Shown here piece by piece: positions 1 to 7,566 of a stretch of 18,064 bases of DNA. Below the pieces are notes generated by a model that was given only the letters and a program-made list of their open reading frames with translations, ran no database searches and was not told the origin of the DNA. The translations under genes were made by a program, and so were the position numbers. Position 1 is the first letter of the stretch. Each line of letters starts with the position of its first letter. This DNA comes from Desulfovibrio sp. UBA6121. Its GTDB lineage: Bacteria; Desulfobacterota; Desulfovibrionia; Desulfovibrionales; Desulfovibrionaceae. The stretch lies in contig DIVX01000027.1 in NCBI GenBank assembly GCA_002422505.1, positions 26,740 to 44,803 on the forward strand, read 5' to 3'.

Positions 1-869
1 GCACCCAGGATATCTACTGGAACGACCCGGACGTGCTGTTCATCTCCCTGCACCAGGACGGCCGCACGCTCTACCCCGGCACAGGTTTCCCGCAGGATTG
101 CGGCGGGCCGGGAGCCATGGGCCGCACCATCAACATTCCCCTGCCGCCGGGCACCTCCGATGAAGGCTACATGATGGCCATGGAGCGCGTCGTCATGCCC
201 ATTCTGCAAGATTTCAAGCCCGAGGTGGTCATCAATTCCGCCGGGCAGGACAACCACTTCACCGATCCCATCACCAACATGAACCTGACGGCCCAGGGCT
301 ATGCGCGGCTGACCGAGCTGCTCCAGGCCGACCTCGCCGTGCTGGAGGGCGGCTATTCCATCCAGGGCGCGCTGCCCTACGTGAACCTGGGCATCTGCCT
401 GTCCATGGCCGGGCTGGACTACTCCGGCGTGCGCGAGCCGGGCTTCGACGCCGTGCGCCACGCCCAGCGCCCGCAGATAGCCGAGTACCTGGCCAAGCTG
501 TGCGATACCCTGCCGGAATTGTATTTCAATCCGCCCGGCCCGGAGCACTCCGCAGGCGGCAGCATCAGCAAGCAAGACGACGGCGAATGGTTCGTGCGCC
601 ACAAGAACATCTACTACGACACGGACTCCATCACCGAGGCGCAGACCGAATCGCTGCTTTTGTGCGGCTCCTGCCGGGGGCTGCTCAAGGTCCTCAGCCG
701 GTCCACCAAGAACCCGGACTGCCTGGGCGTGGAAATTCCGCTGGGCGCCTGCCCGGCCTGCCGCCAGCGCGGCCTGGAAATTTACGACGAAGCCCAGTCC
801 AGGGGCGGCTACCGCTACAGCCAGCTCATCAACCGCGCGGACAGACAGTACCTGCGCCACGGGTTTTGA
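1..869 (+). CDS. HDAC-family (acetoin utilization/histone deacetylase-like) deacetylase, 3' part, with Cys-rich C-terminal tail
   Basis: The reading frame is open from base 3 and runs off the left edge, so the N-terminal half, including the HDxHHGNG metal-site region, is missing; 288 codons remain. The family uses Zn2+ to hydrolyse acyl-lysine or acylated small amines in the cytoplasm. What identifies it: TQDIYWNDPDVLFISLHQ, the usual sequence just after GNG; YPGTG; the metal-ligand segment NSAGQDNHFTDP, where families usually have GFDxHxxDP; and the catalytic-Tyr loop LEGGY. After the catalytic domain comes a tail of about 100 residues carrying LLCGSC and about 35 residues later GACPAC, a CxxC/CxxC pair that looks like a zinc ribbon. 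The GTG at 33 is internal and not a start. The substrate cannot be told. A strong intrinsic terminator follows. Confidence in the family is high. Confidence 0.9.
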   Translation, partial: TQDIYWNDPDVLFISLHQDGRTLYPGTGFPQDCGGPGAMGRTINIPLPPGTSDEGYMMAMERVVMPILQDFKPEVVINSAGQDNHFTDPITNMNLTAQGYARLTELLQADLAVLEGGYSIQGALPYVNLGICLSMAGLDYSGVREPGFDAVRHAQRPQIAEYLAKLCDTLPELYFNPPGPEHSAGGSISKQDDGEWFVRHKNIYYDTDSITEAQTESLLLCGSCRGLLKVLSRSTKNPDCLGVEIPLGACPACRQRGLEIYDEAQSRGGYRYSQLINRADRQYLRHGF

Positions 870-931
870 CTGCGCCCGCAGCCTGATCGGGAGTGGTCGG
901 GCTAAGACACATCGCGCCGCACGGCCTCAAG

Positions 932-963
932 GCCGCCTTCCTGCACGGGGAGGCGGCTTTTTT
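932..963 (+). terminator. Rho-independent terminator after the deacetylase gene
   Basis: Left arm GCCGCCTTCC (932-941) pairs with GGGGAGGCGGC (947-957): ten pairs with one G-T, around a loop of about six bases. It is followed directly by six Ts (958-963). It lies 63 bp after the deacetylase stop codon and is oriented to end that transcript. Confidence 0.88.
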
Positions 964-983
964 GCGTTCCCGCCTATGGGCTA

Positions 984-1012
984 TTGACTCTTGTTATACA
1001 CGGTGGGATACG
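984..1012 (+). promoter_or_regulatory. Possible sigma70-type promoter for the lipoprotein gene
   Basis: TTGACT (984-989) matches the -35 consensus at 5 of 6. With a 17-bp spacer the -10 is GATACG (1007-1012), only 3 of 6. It follows the terminator and precedes the lipoprotein start by about 65 bp, so a promoter is expected here, but the -10 is weak. Confidence 0.35.
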
Positions 1013-1076
1013 CGGAATGGGGTACCGGGCATGCAAAGGATCGTCCTTCCGCGTGGACCGGTTCAAGGGGGGGACC

Positions 1077-1934
1077 ATGCGACGGTGGAAGTTGTTCATG
1101 CCCCTGTTGGGGCTGGTGTTTGCGGGAGCGCTGCTGTGTGGCTGCAACGGGCTGCTGTCCCGGCCCGAGGCCGGGGAGCAGGGGAAAAACACGGAGAAAC
1201 GCGGGAGCCTGTTTCTGGAGCAGACCCCCGTGGAGCCCTTGAAATGGCCCTATGTGAGCGTTTACGACGAGGCGACAAACAAGTTCGTAACCCTGTATTG
1301 GGCCTCGCTGAAGCCAGAACAAAAGAAGCGCGACCTGCTTCCCCTGAACCTTGACCACATCAGCGTTTTCTCTGAAAGTTCGGGCGGTTCTCTGTCCATC
1401 GCGCCAATTACGTTCAGCGCCAAAAATTCCACATATCTGCTGGTGTTCGACTTCATCAAGGGAGATGTGGAACAGGTGTGCAACAAGGACAGAAAGCCGA
1501 TAACCACGGCCACGGTCGGAATCGGGGTCCGTGTCAAGGCGCGCATCACAACCAGGGAAGCAGGGTTCGGGATCAATTCGATAGGGGACCTCGCCGCTGC
1601 GGCAAAGGCCGAAAAGATTCAAGGGCAGCTCTATGTCCAGTCCATCGGCGTCGATTCCCAGTCCATCTCGGACCTCATGCCGTTCACAGCGGACATCAGC
1701 CAAAACTCCGTGCAGGTCATCATGCAATCGCTGGCGGCCATCAAAGCCAAGATGTGGGACGACAAGACGCGGCTGACGCCGTACCTGGTCTCCGTCGCCG
1801 CGCCAGAGGGGCTGTCCTGGTCGGACCTCTACTTCTGCGGAGACGCGCCGGCCAGCACCGCTGGAATGGAGAAAATCAGCGGTATCAGGGCGCCGACGAC
1901 ACTAATGCTCGGCCCGCTCAACCTGATCCAGTAA
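1077..1934 (+). CDS. Putative lipoprotein of unknown function, 285 aa
   Basis: I do not recognise the family. The ATG at 1077 is preferred because GGGGGGG lies just upstream (1067-1073) and because it starts a textbook lipoprotein signal: MRRWK, a hydrophobic stretch (residues 6-20), then lipobox L-C-G-C with the lipidated Cys at 23. Asn at mature position +2 argues against an inner-membrane retention Asp. A longer ORF from 984 would put 31 extra residues before the signal. The mature part has a polar linker (about 24-45), then mixed beta-type sequence. A central segment with GIGVRVKARI and an Ala-rich helix (IGDLAAAAKAEKIQG), then LAAIKAKMWD, suggests a folded globular domain rather than a repeat protein. 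Parts of the gene (about 1260-1720) are visibly less GC-rich than neighbouring genes, hinting at different ancestry. It is monocistronic and convergent with the acetyltransferase gene. Confidence 0.8.
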   Translation: MRRWKLFMPLLGLVFAGALLCGCNGLLSRPEAGEQGKNTEKRGSLFLEQTPVEPLKWPYVSVYDEATNKFVTLYWASLKPEQKKRDLLPLNLDHISVFSESSGGSLSIAPITFSAKNSTYLLVFDFIKGDVEQVCNKDRKPITTATVGIGVRVKARITTREAGFGINSIGDLAAAAKAEKIQGQLYVQSIGVDSQSISDLMPFTADISQNSVQVIMQSLAAIKAKMWDDKTRLTPYLVSVAAPEGLSWSDLYFCGDAPASTAGMEKISGIRAPTTLMLGPLNLIQ

Positions 1935-1969
1935 CCCGGACGGCAAAAGTCCCAGGTAGGCAAAATCAC

Positions 1970-2032
1970 GCGGCGGACCGCAGCACCTGTGTGTGGCCCG
2001 CCGCCTTGGCTCGTCCCCTGGGCCTTCGGCCC
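1970..2032. repeat. Inverted repeats in the convergent intergenic gap
   Basis: GCGGCGG (1970-1976) pairs with CCGCCGC (1998-2004) around a 21-base loop, and GGGCC-TTC-GGCCC lies at 2020-2032. Neither is followed by a T-tract on either strand. They could be a weak bidirectional terminator between the convergent lipoprotein and acetyltransferase genes, but a factor-independent call is not justified. Confidence 0.4.
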
Positions 2033-2037
2033 TTGCC

Positions 2038-2928
2038 CTATCCCAGCTCGAAGCTGGTGACGCCGAATTCGCGGTCCAGGTCGTACTCCGGGGCCGGGCC
2101 GCGATACATGCGCCCGGTTTGGAAGACCACGCGCATGCCGTGGGCCTCGGCCAGGCGCACCGCCGCCGGATTGCTCTCCGGGGTGTCGAAATATACCGGC
2201 CCCGGCTCCGCGCTGGCGCACAGGCCGCGCAACAGGCTCTGGGCGGTCTCGGCGTCGTCTGCAAAGAGCGGCCCGATTTTTGACCCCACGCCGCAGGGCC
2301 GCAGCACGCCGAACCCGGCCAGCCGTCCGCCCTTGCTGCGCCCCAGGGCCACATGCCCCGGCAGGCCCAGCCAGGTGCGCAAAAAAGCCTCGCGCCGGGC
2401 GGGAAAGCAGCACGCGTCGTAGGCCAGCACCTCCGCCAGGGGCGTATGCGCCAGGGGGTGCAGGTCAGGGGGCGCCTCGCCGCCCGCAGTGCCTTCGTAG
2501 CGGCGGCTGATGCGCGCCAAGGCGAAACCGGCCTTGCGGTAGGTGTCCACCTGGGCCAGCACGGCATCCAGGCCGATGGTCGGCACCTCGTCCAGGCTGG
2601 CCTGGGCCGCGTCCCACAGGCGTTTGCCCAGGCCCCGCCCGCGCAGCCCCTGGCGCACAATGTACAGGCCGATGAAGCCGAAGGCCGCGCTCGCCTGGCC
2701 CGCCTGCCCCGATAGGCCCTTTGCCGCGTAGCGCACGGCGGAAATGCTCGCGGCCACGCGGCCGTCCAGCTCGCCGACGAAAAAGCCGTCCCCGTCCGCC
2801 GCCCAGAAGGCCTCGGCGTCGCTCAGACCGGGGTTCCAGCCTTCTGCCGCGGCGCTTTTGAGCGCGGCGTCCAGCTCTGCCCGCGCCATGCGGCGGATGA
2901 CATACCCCTCGCTGCCGGAATGGTTCAT
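2038..2928 (-). CDS. Two-domain GNAT family N-acetyltransferase (YitH-like), 296 aa
   Basis: GNAT enzymes move an acetyl group from acetyl-CoA to an amine. The first domain (about residues 8-140) has the acetyl-CoA pyrophosphate loop LRGRGLG (about 95-101), preceded by the beta-strand FGFIGLYIV. The second domain (about 165-296) resembles the C-terminal GNAT-like half of YitH-type proteins (Acetyltransf_18): conserved-looking blocks are YDACCF, KIGPLFADD, ESNPAAVRLAEAHG and TGRMYRG. The ATG at 2928 is chosen because AGGAGG sits 5 bases upstream; a longer frame from 2976 lacks such a site. It is the last gene on the minus strand, 206 bp beyond thiE, so it may or may not be part of that transcript. 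The substrate is unknown. The class is certain; the specific activity is not. Confidence 0.88.
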   Translation of the reverse strand: MNHSGSEGYVIRRMARAELDAALKSAAAEGWNPGLSDAEAFWAADGDGFFVGELDGRVAASISAVRYAAKGLSGQAGQASAAFGFIGLYIVRQGLRGRGLGKRLWDAAQASLDEVPTIGLDAVLAQVDTYRKAGFALARISRRYEGTAGGEAPPDLHPLAHTPLAEVLAYDACCFPARREAFLRTWLGLPGHVALGRSKGGRLAGFGVLRPCGVGSKIGPLFADDAETAQSLLRGLCASAEPGPVYFDTPESNPAAVRLAEAHGMRVVFQTGRMYRGPAPEYDLDREFGVTSFELG

Positions 2929-3067
2929 GTCTGCCTCCTGTGCGCTTGCGAGACTGCCGGGCGGGGTGCAGGCCACCGCCGTGCGGCTGCCGGGCGACCC
3001 CCGCGCCTGAGGTCGTGTTCATAAAGCCGAGGCATGGACTGCCGCCAGCCCGGTGCCGGAGTCATTG

Positions 3068-3129
3068 CCGCCAGGGCATGATGCCGCTCTGTGCCCTGCG
3101 CCTTAAGCGAACTCGTTCCGCCAGGGCAC
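3068..3129. repeat. Direct and inverted repeat cluster between thiE and the acetyltransferase gene
   Basis: CCGCCAGGGCA occurs twice, at 3068-3078 and 3118-3128, exactly 50 bp apart. GTGCCCTG (3091-3098) is also a perfect inverted partner of CAGGGCAC (3122-3129), with the small dyad GAAC-GA-GTTC (minus strand) inside the loop. On the minus strand this would fold just after the thiE stop, but no T-tract follows. It could be a Rho-related structure or mRNA-stabilising hairpin. Confidence 0.5.
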
Positions 3130-3134
3130 GACTC

Positions 3135-3800
3135 CTAGCCGCGCTCCCGGCCCACAAATTCGCGCAGGGCGCGGCTGGCGGCCTCCGGGTCCGGCGCGGA
3201 ACAGATGGCCGAGACCACGGCCAGACCGTGGGCCCCGCAGCGCAGCACGCTTGCCGCGTTGCCCGGCCCAATGCCGCCGATGGCCACGAGCTGGCGCTTT
3301 GTGCCCGCGTCCACCTCGGCGCGCGCCTGGCCCAGCCCGGCAAGGCCCCAGCCCGGCCCGGCGTCGGTTTTGGTGGGCGTTTGGAAAATGGGCGAAAGGC
3401 CGTAATAGTCCACCGCGCCTTTGGGCAGGGCTTCGGCCTCGTGCAGCTGGTCCATGGTCTCAAGCGACAACCCAAGGATGGCTCCCGGTCCCAGCATGGC
3501 CCGCGCCTCGACCACGGGCATGTCGTTTTGCCCCAGGTGCGCGCCCTGTGCGCCAATGGCCAGGGCCACATCCAGGCGGTCGTTGATGATCAGCGGCACG
3601 CCAAGCGGCTTCAGCAGGGCCAAGAGGGCCCGGCCCAGCTCCACAAACTCGCGCGTGGAGGCGGTTTTCTCGCGCAGCTGCACCAGGCTCACCCCCCCGG
3701 CCACGGCGGCGGCCACCAGCTCCGGCAGTGGCCTGCCCAGGCACAAGGTCCGGTCGGTCACCAGGTACAGGGCGGGATCGAAAGCAGGCCGGCCCGCCAC
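3135..3800 (-). CDS. thiE: Thiamine-phosphate synthase ThiE
   Basis: ThiE joins hydroxymethylpyrimidine pyrophosphate to thiazole phosphate to make thiamine phosphate in the cytoplasm. The (beta/alpha)8 signatures appear in order: LYLVTDR near the N-terminus, VSLVQLREKTAS (pyrophosphate-binding region), LIINDRLDVA, GAHLGQNDMP, LSPIFQTPTKTDAG and VAIGGI near the C-terminus. The GTG at 3800 gives 221 aa, close to the family norm. It lies 2 bp after the thiM stop with AAGGTGG as a plausible ribosome site inside the end of thiM. Upstream codons (back to 3995) read through thiM in another frame and are not family sequence. It is almost certainly co-transcribed and translationally coupled with thiM. 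No ATG is available, so the exact start could be off by a few codons. Confidence 0.95.
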   Translation of the reverse strand: MAGRPAFDPALYLVTDRTLCLGRPLPELVAAAVAGGVSLVQLREKTASTREFVELGRALLALLKPLGVPLIINDRLDVALAIGAQGAHLGQNDMPVVEARAMLGPGAILGLSLETMDQLHEAEALPKGAVDYYGLSPIFQTPTKTDAGPGWGLAGLGQARAEVDAGTKRQLVAIGGIGPGNAASVLRCGAHGLAVVSAICSAPDPEAASRALREFVGRERG

Positions 3801-3802
3801 GG

Positions 3803-4606
3803 CTAACGCACCACCTTGATGTGGTCGCTCACGTCCTGGGCGCTCATGTTGTACAGCGCGTCGTACAGGTACAGTTGCAGGGTGCCCGGCCCGCTGGCCT
3901 TGGCCTCGGCAATTTCCCCGGCCACCTTCATGATGATGCAGGCGTGCAGCGCGGCTTCCAGCGGATTGGCGTTCACCGCGGCAAAGGCGGCGCACAGCGC
4001 CGTGGCCGTGCAGCCCAGGCCGGTAACGCGCGGCATAAGCGGGCTGCCGCCCAGCACGCGCACCCGCGCGCCGCCCTCGGTGACGATGTCGGCCTCGCCG
4101 CTGACCACCACCGCGCAGGCGTGCTTCATGGCCAGGGCGCGGGCGGCGGACGAAGCCGCGTCGCTGCTGGCGGTGGAATCCACCCCGCGCGCGGCCGAGG
4201 CGCTGTCTCCCGCCAGGGTGAGAATTTCAGAGGCATTGCCCCGGATGATGAAGGGCCGGTGGGAATCAAGCAGGGCCAGGGGCGTCACGGTGCGCAGCAT
4301 GGAGGCCCCCGCGCCCACGGGGTCGAGCACCACGGGCACGCGCGCCTCGTTGGCCGCCGCCCAGGCGGGCTCCATGGCGGCCAGATATTCCGGGGCCACC
4401 GTGCCCAGGTTGATGACCACGCCGCCGGAAATGGCCACCAGCTCGGCCATCTCCTCCACCGCGTGGCTCATGATGGGCGAGGCCCCCAGGGCCAAGAGCG
4501 CGTTGGCCGTGGTGTTCGTCACCACATAGTTGGTTATGGACAAAATTACCGGGGCCTTGGCCCGAATGGCCTCTATGTCGCGGTATACCTTGTCTGCGTC
4601 GGTCAT
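3803..4606 (-). CDS. thiM: Hydroxyethylthiazole kinase ThiM
   Basis: ThiM phosphorylates 4-methyl-5-(2-hydroxyethyl)thiazole, a thiamine-salvage reaction that feeds ThiE encoded directly downstream. It is a ribokinase-like fold of 267 aa, normal for the family. Visible signatures: ILSITNYVV and NALLALGASPIM at the substrate end, VVLDPVGAGAS, IIRGNASEIL (nucleotide side), and the conserved anion-hole/catalytic Cys segment VTGLGCTATAL. The ATG at 4606 follows GGGAGG by 7 bases; a longer frame from 4642 has no ribosome site. No TPP-riboswitch sequence is visible in the 139-bp gap upstream, which is unusual because thiamine genes in many bacteria carry one. With thiE but no thiC, thiG or thiD in view, the pair looks like a salvage unit. 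Confidence 0.96.
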   Translation of the reverse strand: MTDADKVYRDIEAIRAKAPVILSITNYVVTNTTANALLALGASPIMSHAVEEMAELVAISGGVVINLGTVAPEYLAAMEPAWAAANEARVPVVLDPVGAGASMLRTVTPLALLDSHRPFIIRGNASEILTLAGDSASAARGVDSTASSDAASSAARALAMKHACAVVVSGEADIVTEGGARVRVLGGSPLMPRVTGLGCTATALCAAFAAVNANPLEAALHACIIMKVAGEIAEAKASGPGTLQLYLYDALYNMSAQDVSDHIKVVR

Positions 4607-4641
4607 TGCGGAGCCTCCCGGCGGATGTGATGAATGTTGCA

Positions 4642-4670
4642 TGAATCTCTGCTTGGCAGGCGCTTGTCAA
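4642..4670 (-). promoter_or_regulatory. Candidate promoter for thiM-thiE
   Basis: On the minus strand TTGACA (4670-4665) is a perfect -35. With a 17-bp spacer the -10 is GATTCA (4647-4642), only 2 of 6. The implied leader before the thiM ATG is about 30 nt, too short for a riboswitch. Confidence 0.45.
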
Positions 4671-4681
4671 GGCGGGGAGGC

Positions 4682-4710
4682 TTGAAATTCGGCCTGCCCA
4701 GGCCTACAGT
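4682..4710 (+). promoter_or_regulatory. Sigma70-type promoter for the aminotransferase-permease pair
   Basis: TTGAAA (4682-4687, 5 of 6), a 17-bp spacer and TACAGT (4705-4710, 4 of 6). The start point would fall near 4717. The ribosome site AAGGAG (4730-4735) lies 10 bases before the ATG at 4746. It is back-to-back with the thiM promoter. Confidence 0.6.
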
Positions 4711-4745
4711 CTTCCCCAACACACATAATAAGGAGTCCTCCCCCC

Positions 4746-5945
4746 ATGCCCCAATTTGCCGACCGCGTGGCCAAGGCCCAGCGTTCCTTCATCCGCGAGA
4801 TACTGAAAGTCACCGCCGATCCGAGCGTCATTTCCTTCGCCGGGGGCCTGCCCAACCCGGCCTCGTTCCCGGTGCCGGAAATAGCCGCCGCCGCAGCGAA
4901 GGTCTTGTACGAGTCCGGTCCGAGCGCGCTGCAGTATTCCACCACCGAAGGCTATAAGCCCCTGCGCGAGTGGATCGCCAAGCGCTACCAGACCCGCAAG
5001 GGCATGGACGTAAACCCGGAGGACATCCTCATCACCACCGGCTCCCAGCAGGCGCTGGACCTGGTGGCCAAGGTCATGGTCAACGCGGGCGATACCGTGG
5101 TGATGGAAAAGCCCGGCTACCTGGGCGCAATCCAGGCCTTCACCATCTTCCGGCCCAAGTGGCGCAGCGTGCCGCTGGAGGAAGACGGCCCGGACCTGGC
5201 CGCCCTGGAGCAGGCCGTGAAGGGAGCCAAGCTCTTCTACGCCGTAACGAGCTTCCAGAACCCCTCCGGCCTGTCCTACTCCGAGGAGAAGCGCGCCCAG
5301 GTGGCCGAGATTCTTTCCCGCCACAAGATCTTTTTCTTGGAGGACGACCCCTACGGCGAGCTGCGCTTCAAGGGCAAGGCCCTGCCCCCGGTGTACAAGC
5401 AGCGCCCCCAGCACTCCATGCTGCTGGGCACCTTTTCCAAGGTGGCCGCGCCCGGCTTCCGCCTGGGCTGGATCGTGGCCAAGGGCGAGATCATGGAGCG
5501 GCTGGTCATCGCCAAACAGGCGGCAGACCTGCACACCGGCTCGCTCGACCAGATGATTGTGAACCAGTTCCTGGCCGACAACGACTTCGAAGCCCACGTG
5601 GCGCGCATCAGCGAGTTGTACGGCAACCAGTGCCGGGCCATGCAGGCGGCCATCGCCAAATACTTCCCCAAGAACGTGCACGTCACCGAGCCTGAAGGCG
5701 GCATGTTCCTGTGGGTCACCCTGCCGGAGAACCTCTCCGCCACGGAGCTCTTGAAGCGCGCCGTGGCCTGCAAGGTGGCCTTTGTGCCCGGCGCGGCCTT
5801 CTTTGTGGACGGCACCGGCGAAAACACCCTGCGCTTGAACTATTCCAACGCCGACGCCGACACCATAGACGAGGGCATCAAGCGCCTGGCCGCCTGCCTG
5901 GAAGCCTGCATGAACGAGGCCGCACCGGCCTGCAAGGGAGCATGA
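4746..5945 (+). CDS. PLP-dependent class I/II aminotransferase (2-aminoadipate/LysN/MocR-domain type), 399 aa
   Basis: A fold-type I aminotransferase that moves amino groups between an amino acid and a 2-oxo acid in the cytoplasm. Seen: N-terminal VISFAGGLPNPASFP, LQYSTTEGYKPLREW, ITTGSQQALDLVAKV (cofactor phosphate region), SFQNPSGLSYS, FLEDDPYGELRF (Asp/Tyr to the PLP ring), and LGTFSKVAAPGFRLGW with the PLP-binding Lys at 232; near the C-terminus LRLNYSN holds the substrate-carboxylate Arg. This signature set is that of the 2-aminoadipate aminotransferase/LysN group, which also includes valine- and aromatic-active enzymes, so the substrate is open. There is no N-terminal HTH, so it is not a full MocR regulator. 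Its stop overlaps the start of the permease gene (ATGA), implying translational coupling. Confidence 0.93.
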   Translation: MPQFADRVAKAQRSFIREILKVTADPSVISFAGGLPNPASFPVPEIAAAAAKVLYESGPSALQYSTTEGYKPLREWIAKRYQTRKGMDVNPEDILITTGSQQALDLVAKVMVNAGDTVVMEKPGYLGAIQAFTIFRPKWRSVPLEEDGPDLAALEQAVKGAKLFYAVTSFQNPSGLSYSEEKRAQVAEILSRHKIFFLEDDPYGELRFKGKALPPVYKQRPQHSMLLGTFSKVAAPGFRLGWIVAKGEIMERLVIAKQAADLHTGSLDQMIVNQFLADNDFEAHVARISELYGNQCRAMQAAIAKYFPKNVHVTEPEGGMFLWVTLPENLSATELLKRAVACKVAFVPGAAFFVDGTGENTLRLNYSNADADTIDEGIKRLAACLEACMNEAAPACKGA

Positions 5946-7180
5946 CGCCCGGCTGGTTGAGAGCCTTCGCGCGGGTGCGCGCAATGGCCCAGGCCGCAGT
6001 CTGGGCCTACAAGGCCCGCTCGCTGTTCGTCATTTTGGGGGTAGGCTTCGGCGTGGCCTCGCTCACCCTCATCGTTACCGCCGTAGACGGGGCCGAGCGC
6101 AAGGCCGTGGAGCTCGTGGAATGGTTCGGGCCCGACGCGGCCCTCGTCTTTGGCGGCAACTTCAAGAAACGCGCAATCGGCGCGCGCATGAACACCCTCA
6201 CCCAGGACGACATCCGCATCATCGGCCAGTCCCTGCCGGGCGTGTCGGTGGTGGTGCCCATGCGCTCCAAATCCGATGTGCCCATGCGCTACCAGGACAA
6301 CAACCTGCCCGGCAGCCTCGTCATTGGCGCCACGGAAAACTACGCCCAGGCCTGGAATTGGCCCCTTGTGGAAGGGCGCGACATCTCCGCCGAGGACGTG
6401 CGCCTGGGCGCGCGCGTGGCCCTGCTGGCCGACAAGCCCGCCCGCGAGCTCTTCGGCGATGAGTCGCCCGTGGGGCGCACCTTCCAGGTGGGCAAATTCC
6501 AGGTGCAGGTCATCGGGCGGCTCAAATACCGCGGCACCTCCGGCGGCGGGGGCGAGGTGGACGACCGCATCGTCATTCCCATCAGCACCCTCACCAGCCG
6601 CTTCAACCTGGACCGCAAGTATTACCGCGCCCTGCGCATCAAGTTTCTGGAACCGCAGCGCATGGCCGACCACGTGGAGAACCTGCGCGCCTTTCTGCGC
6701 ATGAACCACAACCTCGCCCCCGGCGACGACGACGACTTCTCCATCATCACCGCCGACGAGATTCTCAAGTTCCTTTCCGCCTTCAAGGGCGGGCTGGTGG
6801 CCTTCCTCGGCGTCACTGCCGCCGCGTCCATGTCCGTGGGCGGCTTTGTGCTGGCCAACCTTTTCTCCATCAGCGTCAGCGAGCGCAGCCGCGAAATCGG
6901 CCTCAAAAAGGCCCTGGGGGCCACGCAAAACGCCATTCTCACCCAGTTCCTGCTTGAGGCGGCCATGCTCACCGCCATTGGCGGGCTGGTGGGCCTTGGC
7001 CTCGGGCTCGGCCTCGGCCAGCTGCTTACCCGCCTGGGCATGCTGCAAATCCTGTTCTCCTGGAAGGTCTTCTTCCTCTCCCTCGGCAGCGCGCTGGCCA
7101 TTGGCTTCGTCTTTGGCATCAAGCCCGCACGCGCCGCCGCCCAGCTCGACCCCATCGCCGCGCTGCGGGGCGATGGCTGA
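5942..7180 (+). CDS. MacB/FtsX-type ABC transporter permease, 412 aa
   Basis: It has the architecture of MacB/LolC-like permeases: a short cytoplasmic N-terminus, one membrane segment (about residues 25-48, LFVILGVGFGVASLTLIV), a large periplasmic MacB_PCD-like domain (about 50-275), then three membrane segments in an FtsX domain (about 282-400). The hallmark cytoplasmic coupling sequence REIGLKKALGATQNAIL follows the second segment. The ATG at 5942 overlaps the aminotransferase stop; codons further upstream are out-of-frame aminotransferase sequence. Such permeases work as dimers with a LolD/MacB-type ATPase and often a periplasmic adaptor. Neither is encoded next to it here, so its partner must lie elsewhere or the unit is incomplete. 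It may export a peptide or lipoprotein, or act mechanically. The substrate is unknown. Confidence 0.9.
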   Translation: MTPGWLRAFARVRAMAQAAVWAYKARSLFVILGVGFGVASLTLIVTAVDGAERKAVELVEWFGPDAALVFGGNFKKRAIGARMNTLTQDDIRIIGQSLPGVSVVVPMRSKSDVPMRYQDNNLPGSLVIGATENYAQAWNWPLVEGRDISAEDVRLGARVALLADKPARELFGDESPVGRTFQVGKFQVQVIGRLKYRGTSGGGGEVDDRIVIPISTLTSRFNLDRKYYRALRIKFLEPQRMADHVENLRAFLRMNHNLAPGDDDDFSIITADEILKFLSAFKGGLVAFLGVTAAASMSVGGFVLANLFSISVSERSREIGLKKALGATQNAILTQFLLEAAMLTAIGGLVGLGLGLGLGQLLTRLGMLQILFSWKVFFLSLGSALAIGFVFGIKPARAAAQLDPIAALRGDG

Positions 7181-7234
7181 AAAAAATCTGAAGCCTCCCC
7201 AAGCCCTTGCCAGTCCCGCCCAGCGCCAAAGACT

Positions 7235-7280
7235 GCGGCGGGTTCTTCGGTTCTGCCTTGCAGGCCGAAGCCTCCGCCGC
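7235..7280. repeat. Imperfect inverted repeat
   Basis: GCGGCGG (7235-7241) and TTCGG (7246-7250) pair with CCGAA (7265-7269) and CCGCCGC (7274-7280), each separated by a matching 4-base bulge, around a 14-base loop. Confidence 0.65.
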
Positions 7281-7290
7281 CATGGGGATT

Positions 7291-7313
7291 CCAAAGGGAA
7301 TCATTCCCTTTGG
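7291..7313. repeat. Perfect palindrome with 10-bp stem
   Basis: CCAAAGGGAA (7291-7300), loop TCA, TTCCCTTTGG (7304-7313). No T-tract follows on either strand, so it is not a standard terminator. It is probably the core of a dispersed intergenic repeat. Confidence 0.75.
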
Positions 7314-7408
7314 CAGGGGTGCAGGGGGCGGCGCTCCCCGGCCTGCGGAGCACGACACAGGCACCGGCTTTCGCCGCCCGGCGTCGCGCCCGGCTCTGCC
7401 TCCGGCGG

Positions 7409-7430
7409 CCAAGGGACATGCGCCCCTTGG
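7409..7430. repeat. Inverted repeat CCAAGGG/CCCTTGG
   Basis: CCAAGGG (7409-7415) pairs with CCCTTGG (7424-7430) around an 8-base loop. It resembles the stem at 7291-7313 (CCAAAGGG), suggesting two related units about 120 bp apart. Confidence 0.6.
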
Positions 7431-7566
7431 AACCCCGTTACGGAGCCGACCGCGCCCCCTGGGCACTGCCAACCCGCGCCGCACCCCCGCCCACTCCCCC
7501 TTTGCCGGATGCGGGAGAGCGCCCCGTGCGCCAAACAGCATGCCGCCCGCCAGCGTTGAAGTCCTG

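Noticed and set aside
3801..3995. N-terminal extension of ThiE by 65 codons
   Set aside because: The extension lies within thiM in another frame and is Arg/Gly/His-rich. The ThiE fold begins right after GTG 3800.
4607..4745. TPP riboswitch upstream of thiM
   Set aside because: Neither the CTGAGA nor the ACCTGA...GGATAATGCC core is present on the minus strand, and the likely leader is only about 30 nt.
5711..5941. N-terminal extension of the permease by 77 codons
   Set aside because: These codons are an alternative frame of the aminotransferase gene; the ATG at 5942 starts the family sequence.
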